A stretch of DNA of 64,000 bases from Metellina segmentata (Eukaryota > Arthropoda > Arachnida > Araneae > Tetragnathidae): NCBI GenBank assembly GCA_947359465.1, contig OX375879.1, positions 119,862,557 through 119,926,556 on the forward strand, in the 5' to 3' direction. The notes below the pieces were generated by a model. That model had not been told where the DNA came from. It did no database searches and saw nothing but the letters and a program-made list of their open reading frames with translations. A program made the translations under genes and the position numbers. Every line of letters begins with the position of its first letter. Position 1 is the stretch's first letter. Below, one piece after another: positions 55,320-64,000 of the stretch.

Positions 55320-58300
55320 TGTGACAGTTATCATTTACTTTAATACGTGAAACTTTTGAATTATTGCATAGCCTTGGATTACATTTATTCAGTATCCTTT
55401 CATTGTTTATTTCCATTTATCTTGATTTTCTTTTGTGTTTAATGATTTCATTTCAATATATGTGGTTAGCTAAGAGATATTTTCTTTCATTGAGATATTT
55501 GTTATTTTGTACTTATTGTTTCTATATATAATTTTGGTTTATAAATTTGATAGAGAGAGAGAGAGGAAATTTATGATTTATGCTACTATAATGATGTAAT
55601 TTTATTCCAGTTTATCATATTGTATAAGAGTTAGTTTTGTTTAGTAAGTGTAGGTAGAGAAAAAGAGTTGGCTGGGAGTCTATTTTGATTGAAGAGAAAC
55701 AGAAATGTTTGATTTTAAATTTTATTCGTCTAAGTAGAAAGGTTTTGTTTATATACATATATTATTTTGTCGTCTGCTGTTAACTGGTTGTGCTTGTGAC
55801 TTGCTACTGATATTAAAAATGCATTTTTATGTCTTGATCTGTTTAAAAAATTTTTTACTAAGATAATTTTAAGATATAGTTATTTCATATTTTGTGAAAA
55901 TAGAGAGTTAAATCGATCGCAACAGTAGACCAATTTTGACGCGCAGATGAAATTTTGATTTGTAGATAAAACTCCATCTTGGCGGGAAGGTGTGATATCT
56001 GGCCGCTGTTGGCGATCATTTTAGGAGAGTTCTTGACGACTAACCTTCCTGCGGGAAAGGGTTGCTATAGAGAAATAGACAGTCTGATACACAAGCGGAT
56101 GGAGAGAGAACGATCAGCAATGTTTAAAACTTAGAAAATTTCAGCGGCTCTGGTGAAGCACCTGGAATGACTTGTCGATAACGAGAGAACGATCATAGAG
56201 AACGATCATACGTGTTAAATGGGCTTTTCTCTATAAAATAGCTGTTCTTTTTGTGGAAATGGTTTTCTGTACAAAATAACATCCTTATTCACATGTAAAC
56301 AATACAATCGCATTCATGATCGTTCTGTATATTTTCCTTTCCATTTGGTAACAAGCATTGTAAATTATCTCGGAACTTCTGAAAAAGACTGATATATTTG
56401 CAAAAGTTTCTGAACGCTATCGTGATAATTTCGAAAATCCAGTTTGCTTATACTGTGATGAATCTCGCATCTGTTAATATCTAAGCATATAGAGATACAG
56501 GGTTTTATATGTTTAAAGTGAGAAAATTTTTCATTTTACTTTACTTGTACCGATTGTTCTCAACTTTTTTCCCTGAACTCTTATTTGAAACAAAGTTTGA
56601 GTTAATTTTCGGCTCTTGTTTTCGCTCTTGAGTTTATTTTAGTGTGTATTTTTTTTAAATAAAATTTTTATCTGATTAATTTTAAATCTCAATGACTTGT
56701 GTTGCAATAAGATGAATGAATAAATACCATGGAATTCAGGAACACATTATTTTGTTTGTATGAAATGTCCTTTGCTTTTTATAACATGCAGATATCCAAC
56801 ACATTTTTAAACGGTTTAACTGTGCATTGCCCTGATTGATTTCTTTGGAATTCACTCAGGAAAAAAGAATCCAATCTGACTATGCTAAAGCACCTCTAGT
56901 AAATACAAGACATTTAAATTAATTTACTTATTGATGCACAGATGATTTGATACAGTAAATCGAGATTTAAAAAAATGTGAAATGCAGTAAGTTATAGTTA
57001 CCATTTTTTTTTAAACTTAGGGTTCAGTAATACAATTATGCTTTTTAAAAGTATTGATTTTATTTGCAGATGCATTTTTTCATCAAATCCTTGTCATGGG
57101 CACCCATACAGGGATGCTCAAGACCCCTCACTAGCCATTAGTATTGCCAAATTTGATAAATTTAAAACAATAAAATGGATTGAGCCAATTTTTTTAAATA
57201 TAAAACATTGATGATATAATTGCCTTTATCAAATACCTTTTCATTTAAAAAAAATAATAAACTTTAAACAAATCAGATAGCTTTAATTGTACAATTCCAT
57301 TGTAACGTCTGCATTGAAAAAATTGCTAATATTTGTGTGGATTTAGAGATAGATTTGAGTTAAGATTTCTTTTGCCCGTAGCATAGGCTTTGGTGACAAT
57401 GGTCCTATCAAATTATTATAAGAGAAAATTTTATATTAAACTTAAAATTTTCAATGAACTGAAGGTCATTAAAAACCTGTTTTTTTTTTTTTTTTTTTTT
57501 TTGCCAACAAATTGATTAAAAACCAGTTTAATAACTTAACATTAGTTCAGTCCTATATTTGCTAGCATTTATCATGAACATAAAGTAACTTCTGATTTAT
57601 TTCTTCCTATTATAAGTTAGACTAGATGATTTCAGTTTGATTGGCTATTAGTTGGGACACCAACATATGAAAGATGTGTGTATTATGAAGGTGGGCAGCA
57701 CAAATAAGTAAAATATGAATTTATTAATTTAATTTTATTACGCAAATGTAACAATATTTTATTTACAGTAAAAGGATTTCAGGTATGCCCTCAACAATTG
57801 AAGTCTTGGAAAAAATCTAAAAACTATGTGCCAAATCAAAAAATTTCTTTATTATTTACATGATATAAAATATCAAATCCATTATTTCAATGAATTTTAT
57901 TGATAAAATTATTAAAACCTAATTTTCTTTAATTTAACTTATTAAGTAGCTATGCAAAATTTATTAGCCTATAATTCTGACTTTAAAAAAGTACATTTCA
58001 GTTATTTTTATAAAAATAAAAATATATTTGTAAAAATAATCTTTATTTACGCTTTTATTTGCAAAAAGAATTTTAAATGCTGTAGATAGAGAAACATTTT
58101 CAAAAGACGATTAATCACACATAATTGAAGTAAAAAAATAATAGGTCTAGTTCTACCCTCTATATATGTTACCTTTTCACTACCAACAAAATAAAAATTG
58201 TTTAAAAATCAGTTTTTTTTCTTCTGATAAATATGAAATACTTCAAAGTTATCAAGCCTCTTTGGGTTTCAATTATACTGAAAGCCTAATAATTTTCAAA

Positions 58301-59240
58301 TGATTAGTTATTGCTTAAGAAACTCAAGTTTTTGTGCAGTGCTGTATTATTATCACTTTATAAGAAAAATAGAAAGTTAGAACCACAAAATATATTTTTT
58401 TCATGCAATATTATACTTTGGGAAGTGCTTTTTCAGATACATTCATGCTAAATGCAAAACATAGTGGGAAGAAGGGTGGGAAAAGGCCCCAAATAGTGAT
58501 TATCGTGCACAGTCATTTCCTCAAGGATCCAGCAGACAAAAATACTTTTGTACTCAACAAAAATATAAATTTATTCACAACAAAAACAGATTACAAGGAC
58601 TAATAGAAACAATGATTACACACCCCTCAGACGACCGACCTAGCTCGCCGAAGTCAGACGTTTATCTCTTCCTAAACATACTCTTTTTCATCAAGTGAGT
58701 ATAGCACACCAACTAGAGAGTAGGGCTAACACTACACCCCTATGCAAGATTGACATATCACCTACGATACACAATCTGACAATCCCAGAAGGAATCGTAC
58801 AAAAATATTGAAATTCAAATACATTCATATTAATAAAACCAAAAAAATGTTGCTCTCATATACACTACCCGACTCTAAACACAAAATACGTCTAAACCTT
58901 CTTGTATGATATAGCAATATAGGTAAACAAATAATACACACTGATAATAGAAATAGAAATACATGTACTGTACGCAATTATTGTCGCTATGAAATTATCC
59001 CCATTATAAAAATTCACATTTCATTAATTGAAAAAAAAAATTTAATCACTAATTAGAAATTTATTTATAAAAAAAACATATTAAAAAATACATTTTAGAA
59101 CAGAAAAAGTTCAGAACAGAATTATAACCAAGCATATCACTGAAAATCGAAATGAAATGATTTTTCACTTCTTTCAAATTTATAATTAAAATATTTACAC
59201 TTTTCACAATAAGTTTAAGAGTGCATCAGCATGAGGCGTT
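55320..59240. other. Long stretch without recognised genes
   Basis: About 3.9 kb of AT-rich DNA. 55960-56140 has higher GC, and its ACACAAGCGGATGGAGAGAG at 56079 is the inverse of 61248-61268; it may be part of an LTR. A run of 23 T lies at 57480-57502 and a short (GA)n at 55551-55564. A 66-codon frame at 58403 shows nothing recognisable. I specifically looked for P450 I-helix, ExxR and haem-loop exons here and found none. Confidence 0.45.
57480..57502. repeat. Poly-T run of 23
   Basis: It is the longest homopolymer in the window and could be the inverted poly-A tail of a retroposed element. No element body is recognisable beside it. Confidence 0.7.
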
Positions 59241-59389
59241 TTTGCACCAGAGCAATATTTTATAATAATATTATACTTTAGTTGTGCAAAAGCCCATAGA
59301 CCAAGCCTGCTGTGCAGTGGTCAGTTTCTGACTGGCATAAGCAATTGGATAGATCATATTACCATGTTCTTTGTCTAAGCGGCTTTCTT

Positions 59390-60085
59390 CATTTTAACAT
59401 TCATTTCTTGAAGATAATCGACGGTTGACTGAGAGATTTTTGTTGGTAGGTGTATCTCACCAGCCCAGGAGGATTTGAGAAACTGAGAGCGGTCCCAGAG
59501 CTTCTCTGCCATACAGAAATTGAAAAGGTGAAACTCCCGTAGTCGTGTTCGTCACTTCTCGAGCAGCGAACAGGAAGGGTAGTTGCTGATCTCAACATCT
59601 TGGAGCTTCTCTAATTGCGTGATGAAGCATTTCTTTCAACACTGTGTTCCATTGCTCCATCAAGCTGTTGCTAGATGGGTAATCAGGACAAGAAAACCTT
59701 AGACTCAATCCAAATCTTTTCAAAAACTCTTTTGTCTTAGGGATGATTTAAAGTTTGTTCCCTGATCACTCGCGACAATTTTGGGTATACCAGTTCTTGG
59801 GAATATTTGTAGCAAAGCGTTGCATGCCGCCTTGGTTGAAAGTGACCTAAGAGGTACTGCCTCAGGCCAATGAGTGTGCTGGTCCATCATACAGAGAATG
59901 TCTTTGTGGCTTCTACTGGATGGAGGCTCATGGGTTCAACAACATCAATATTGACAACTTCAAAAGGCAACTCCAGACGAACTATTGGAGTTCTTTCGAC
60001 AATCTTTTCCATTTTCTGAAGTCGACAACCCTTCCAAGTCTGGACAAATTCAGTAATATTTTTTATCATGCCCTGCCAAGCAGTG
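59390..60085 (-). pseudogene. Ty3/gypsy integrase fragment
   Basis: From 60085 leftwards: ITEFVQTWKGCRLQKMEK, VRLELPFEVVNIDVVEP (first Asp), then in shifted frames GIPKIVASDQGTNF (second Asp), SLMEQWNTVLKEM (Glu) and REVTNTTTGVSPFQFLYGRE. All DDE residues are seen, but four or more frame breaks separate them. No LTR is found. Confidence 0.85.
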
Positions 60086-60094
60086 AAATTCTAT

Positions 60095-60460
60095 ACTGAT
60101 CAGGAGTTGGCAGTTTGCTTTATTTGGCAATGGGGACTCGACCATATATTGCTTATGCAGTGAGTTTAGTGTCTTGTAAGTTGGACAACCCCAGAGACTG
60201 ATTGGGAAATTGTGCAGACAACATTAAGATACCTTAGGACATGGCATTGTGTACAATAATGAAGATTACAGAAGCCTGATGTTGTTTGGTGATGCAGAAA
60301 ACAACAGCTGTGCAGAAACAAGAAGGTCTCGCAGAGGTGTAGTTACTTTCTACTGTGGAAGTGCAATTACGTGGCGAAGCAAGGTAAAGGAGGCCATATC
60401 CAATTCAACGACAGACAAAGTTCATGGCATGTTGTCAGGTTTTGAAATGTAAACAGTTCT
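60095..60460 (+). pseudogene. Ty1/copia reverse transcriptase/RNase H fragment
   Basis: MGTRPYIAYAVSLVS and DWEIVQTTLRYLRTW correspond to the copia block TRPDI.YAV...W..V...LRYL.GT. VYNNEDYRSLMLFGDAENN and SRRGVVTFYCGSAITWRSKV correspond to the RNase H block GY.DAD......R.S.SGYV....G.AI.W.SK. One frameshift lies near 60235. It is adjacent to the gypsy integrase fragment but in the opposite orientation. Confidence 0.8.
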
Positions 60461-60675
60461 TGAAAAGCATGGATAAACTGAACATGAACTTGTGATTCAG
60501 CAGATATATAAACAGTTCTTGAAAGGCATGATGGAGTGAAAGCAGGGATACTCTGTGATAATGAACATGTGTTGCTGGCACGTTTTGAAATGTAAACAGT
60601 TCTTGAAAAGCATGGATGAACATAAACATGTGATGCAGGCAGGTTTCGAAAGGTAAACAGTTCTTGAGTAAACAT
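60443..60675. repeat. Four-fold spaced repeat of an AAACAGTTCTTGA motif
   Basis: GTAAACAGTTCTTGAAAAGC or near copies begin at about 60450, 60509, 60592 and 60653, each preceded by TTTTGAAAT-like sequence and followed by CATGGATxAAC. Spacings are uneven (about 59, 83, 61), so it is not a simple tandem array. Between copies GAACATG recurs. Confidence 0.75.
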
Positions 60676-60760
60676 AGAGAGAATTTGTGGCTTGTTCCAT
60701 TTCATTTTTGAAAGCAAGAAATTCAGCCTCAGAATTAAATTGCTTTGTTTCTTTGTCAAA

Positions 60761-60964
60761 TTATATTTCGTGTACATCCAACAAATGACTTTCTAGCTGC
60801 TTTTTTGAAGCTTGTTTCAGACTGCAAATTGGGCATGCTAGGATACTTTTACCATCATTGGTGACTGCAGATGATACACCGTGAATTTGCCGTTGATGCT
60901 GAAACATTCCAGAACTTGTCTTGAAAGACTTACCGCATATGGAACAGACGTGATCGAAATCCAT
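60761..60964 (-). CDS. Two-finger C2H2 zinc-finger reading frame
   Basis: From ATG at 60964 the - strand gives 67 residues. Finger 1 is CSICGKSFKTSSGMFQHQRQIHG (C-x2-C-x12-H-x4-H). Finger 2 is CPICSLKQASKKQLESHLLD then VHEI (C-x2-C-x12-H-x4-H). The frame is intact and every ligand is present, unlike the decayed neighbours. An upstream in-frame ATG at 61012 would add 16 residues without a motif. It could be an exon of a host gene, a transposon-borne protein or a captured fragment; no promoter or splice partners are evident. A DNA- or RNA-binding role is only what the family suggests. Confidence 0.55.
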   Translation of the reverse strand: MDFDHVCSICGKSFKTSSGMFQHQRQIHGVSSAVTNDGKSILACPICSLKQASKKQLESHLLDVHEI

Positions 60965-61164
60965 CACAAAACGTTGTTTGGGAAAATAACAACACAATCG
61001 TGCTCGAAACAAATAATACTGAATCTGATTAAGCTAAATCTAAATAAAAGTAAAGAGCTAACATATAAAGCAAATCGTATCGAACTCGTAAAACTTTCAA
61101 AACAAACTTATGTAATAAATAACAGTTTGATTTAACCATAAACGCATGTATTATCTATTAACTG

Positions 61165-61421
61165 TGTCAGTCCCTTCTGCGCAAGCGCAGAAGGATTGCG
61201 AAAAAGGTCTGAAAACGACTAAGTTTTAACATTGCTGATCGTTCTCTCTCCATCCGCTTGTGTCGGACACTTGCTTCGGATGAAATAAGTTGTTTTGTTA
61301 TTGAGGTGCGATGTACTGCACCGGATGAAGTGATATTCGCGTTTTTGTCTGTCTTTAAATCTTAATTAAATTGTTATTTTTATAATCTTGTGCTTGGTTA
61401 TTGGAAGAGTAGAACATCACA
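61165..61421 (+). repeat. Putative solo LTR
   Basis: It starts TGTCAGTCCC and ends GAACATCACA, the TG...CA form, and its final CATCACA equals that of the gypsy LTR at 10514. A perfect hairpin (CCTTCTGCGC, AA, GCGCAGAAGG) lies at 61173-61194. ATTGCTGATCGTTCTCTCTC at 61231 and the bases after it occur inverted at 56079-56120. No flanking duplication was found and the downstream pol has no matching LTR. Confidence 0.5.
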
Positions 61422-61559
61422 CCCAGTTCCAACTAATGTGAAATAACTTCTGTCTTTCTTACCAACCTGCTCATAGTTCAGAAGATATGTTCCGAACTTT
61501 GCAGACATACCATGACCTTCAAGCAATCTAACTAAGAAAAGGGTAGGTTGGCCGTGGAG

Positions 61560-63430
61560 TCTTGAGCAGTAAGAAGCTTTCGAAACCCTAAAAGAACGCT
61601 TTAAAACAGCCTCTGTGTTAAAGCAACCTGATGGATCTAAGCCTTTCATAATTCGCACAGATGCGAGTAACTACGCCCTTGGCGCAGTCCTTCTCCAAGG
61701 AAATGTTCCAGAAGAACAGGTGATTGAATATGGCCAGTCGTCTTTTGATTCCAGCAGAACGCAATTATTCAACTACTGAGCGTGAAGCCTTGGCAGTAGT
61801 TTGGGCATTAGAAAAGTTCAGTGGTTACATCGAGAATCAAGAAATTATCATTGCTTCAGACCATCAACCTCTTAAATGGTTTTTGAGCATTAGGTCACCT
61901 TCAGGGCATTTGGTAAGATGAGCTCTGAAGATCCAATCGTTTAATATGAAAATCGAATATACGTTAGGAAGAGCTAATGTGGTAGTTGATATGCTGTCGA
62001 GACCGACATATTCACACGAAGAAACAAACTGTGAGATTCAAGCCGTATCTATCAATATACCCACCAGAAAGTCTAGCGATATTCGAAAAGAACAGCTGGG
62101 AGTTACAGATCTAAAGAAAATTATTGACTCTCTTGAGAGTAATGATAAAGACGAAAATTTTGCCAACTACATCAGTCGAAGATACATTATGAATGAGGGT
62201 GTCTTGTATCGCTACTCACCTGAAACCGAGTCAGACGATGCTCAACTCGTAGTCCCCATTAAAGAACGTCAGAGTTCTGCAGGCGTTCCTACAGCCGGTC
62301 ATTATGGTGTGCAAGGCACCTACAACAAGATTTATTCCAGATACTTTTTCACAGGCATGAGGAAGTACATTTCTGATTCTATCAAAACCTGTTCAGAATG
62401 TAATCGATATAAGCCAACGAACCAGAAACCTGTTGGACTGCTTTGAACCCCAGTTTATGCACAGAGATTTGAAGTTTTTGCAATCGATCTCTTCGGTCCC
62501 CTACCAGAGACATCATATGGAAAAAGATGGATTTTCATTGTGGAAGACACAAATACTAAGTGGGTTGAGTTGTTTGCCCTTAATGCAGCCACAGCAGCTA
62601 ACTGTGCTAAAACACTACTTGAAGAAGTTTATTTAAGCTATGGTCTACCTCGAAGGTGAACTAGCGATAACGGACAGCAATTTGTGGGTCCCGTCATGGA
62701 ACAGACGTGTCACCTGTTAGGTATTACACAAGATCTCATATCAGTCTATCATCCGCAAGCCAATACATCAGAACGCAAAAACCTGGACTTGAAGCCCCGC
62801 CTTGCAATTTTAGTTGGAGAAGAAAATACTGCCTGGGAAGACAAGTTTTCTTTGATCCGATTTGCGATGAATGCTTCTACTTGTAACACCACTGGCCACA
62901 CTGCTGCATACCTACAGTTTGGTAGAGAGCTGAGGACAACAGACGTTGTGGTTCATGATATAAGAGGAGTTATTGATAACGACAACTTCATACCTGAGAT
63001 TACACCGTATCTCAAAAGATTTGCTCGTCTAACTACCCAGATAAAATATAGAGTTGAAAACAAACAAGGCAAACGGAAAGAAATTTTTAACCGTCGTAGA
63101 CGACCGATATACTTCAAACCTGGTGATAAAGTTTGGGTTACTATTCATCCCATCAGCAAAAAAGAAAAATAAGTCGAAAATTAATGCCCAGAATAATAGA
63201 GAAGGACCATATATAGTTCTCACAAATCGATCGCCTACAACTTACTATAAAGCCGACCCGACCAGTCCAGGACAAATTCTAGGAACTTATCATGTGTCAG
63301 CATTAAAAAATTACTATGAATACATAGCAAAGAGAGACAATGGGCCTGTAGCTCCCATAAAAAGAAGGGGCCGCCCTGAAAAAAAAATCCTGGCTCATCG
63401 TAGGGACCCCATTAGAGCCAGAGGGTGAGT
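61560..63430 (+). pseudogene. Ty3/gypsy RNase H-integrase remnant
   Basis: EAFETLKERFKTASVLKQPD, IIRTDASNYALGAVLLQGN and, shifted, SRLLIPAERNYSTTEREALA then VVWALEKFSGYI form RNase H. Integrase follows: GHYGVQGTYNKIYSRYFF, CSECNRYKPTN, FAIDLFGPLPETSYGKRW, SDNGQQFVGPV and SERKNLDLKPRLAIL supply zinc ligands and D,D,E. The C-terminus has RRRPIYFKPGDKVWV and, after a slip at about 63170, GPYIVLTNRSPTTYYKAD. Breaks: frameshifts near 61724, 61925, 62440 and 63170, and a TGA at 62658-62660. Reverse transcriptase and gag are missing upstream. Confidence 0.9.
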
Positions 63431-63656
63431 CTATCACGGAACCAACAACGCCTCCTAGCGGACTAACAAAAACTCTCACAGTGTAACTCTTACCCTGGAG
63501 AAAGTAGCAGCTAAGGCTGTAGTGTGTGATAGTAAACATGTCACTTACCTTTTACTTATATTTTGCGTGTGTTATTCTTGTAATTTCTGTAGTATGTTGT
63601 ATGTAAATAAATTCATTAAGTGTTAGCTAGCCGTATCAACATACTTCATTGCTACA

Positions 63657-64000
63657 TCTCTATATTAAAATAAAGTTGCCGCTGCCGCCTGAGGATTGAG
63701 AACTCGCTTTTCTTGCTCCATTCTTAGACGGTTTCCCGAGAAAGTACGGATAAGAAAATTACAAAATTGACATGGTTTGTTCAAAATTGTACAGGGAACA
63801 AGACTAATTTTTTTAATCAAGAACAAGATTTTTTACCGATGCAGTTATTAGTTTAGGGTTTATTAAGTGTCAAAGTTGAAATAGCGAAATTTCTAGTGTG
63901 CGAGTGAGCAAAAGAAGTACAAATTTTCAGTCTTCAATCGTGATTTTTTTAGAGTACCTCTGCTGTAAATTTTTGCACGACGACGAGTGTTTTTAAGAAT
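63657..64000 (+). mobile_element. Helitron 5' end, cut by the window
   Basis: TCTCTATATTAAAATAAAG follows an A (63656) and is followed by CATTCTTAGACGGTTTC and TAGAGTACCT...GTAAATTTTTGCA, as in the Helitron at 48458. The 3' end lies beyond the window. The preceding GCTACA could be the TG...CA end of an LTR. Confidence 0.8.

Noticed and set aside
58403..58603. A 66-codon frame as a small gene
   Set aside because: No domain, no splice or promoter context, composition like the surrounding AT-rich DNA.
63523..63656. A 3' LTR for the gypsy remnant at 61560-63430
   Set aside because: TGTGTGATAG...GCTACA has LTR-like ends, but no matching 5' copy is in the window and the putative LTR at 61165 does not match it.
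55320..64000. Remaining P450 exons (I-helix AGxxTT, ExxR, haem loop FxxGxxxCxG)
   Set aside because: I read all three + strand frames for these motifs near plausible splice sites and found none; the gene probably continues beyond the window.

Overview
The window is eukaryotic, AT-rich and intron-bearing. It looks like a piece of a large, transposon-bloated arthropod genome, most likely a spider or another arachnid. That is inferred from the gag/pol families, the cytochrome P450 type and the repeat load; no single marker proves the taxon. Almost everything is transposon-derived. I find one convincing host gene: a microsomal cytochrome P450 of the CYP3-clan type on the + strand. Seven exons (20142-51839) join in phase at consensus splice sites and encode about 228 residues, from the N-terminal membrane anchor to the region past the C-helix WxxxR. 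The I-helix, ExxR and haem-cysteine exons are not visible and probably lie beyond base 64000.

Layout. 1-1243: a terminal-inverted-repeat element fragment, then featureless AT-rich DNA. 1244-5696: a P-superfamily transposon with THAP domain, terminal inverted repeats and an exact 8-bp target-site duplication (TSD); its transposase gene is decayed. 6388-7432: a second, different P/THAP-type transposase remnant on the - strand. 8428-19860: a four-level nest of mobile elements. A retroelement gag is split by a hAT transposon (8-bp TSD). The hAT is split by an ISL2EU-like THAP transposon (2-bp AT duplication in a CAATTG palindrome). That is split by a Ty3/gypsy LTR retrotransposon with two 336-bp LTRs that read as identical.

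20070-51839: the P450 gene. Intron 1 (11.6 kb) holds two Helitrons, one of them carrying Rep/helicase remnants, a Tc1 remnant and a 43-bp minisatellite. Intron 2 holds a gypsy RNase H remnant and two Tc1-like elements, one of them split by a 550-bp insertion with a 5-bp TSD. Intron 3 holds an inverted-repeat element with a perfect 217-bp internal tandem duplication. Intron 4 holds the same minisatellite in opposite orientation. Intron 6 (9.6 kb) holds a Tigger/pogo element, Helitron ends, a tRNA-derived SINE, a gag split by a small hAT, another hAT and a copia fragment.

51840-64000: no further P450 exon was recognised. The stretch holds a second ISL2EU-like copy (52463-54291), scattered gypsy and copia pol fragments, a two-finger C2H2 reading frame, a short tandem motif cluster, a gypsy RNase H-integrase remnant (61560-63430) and the 5' end of another Helitron running off the window.

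The elements do not form a pathway. Their interest lies in the insertion order, the precise TSDs, and their accumulation in the introns of a gene whose splice phases remain intact.
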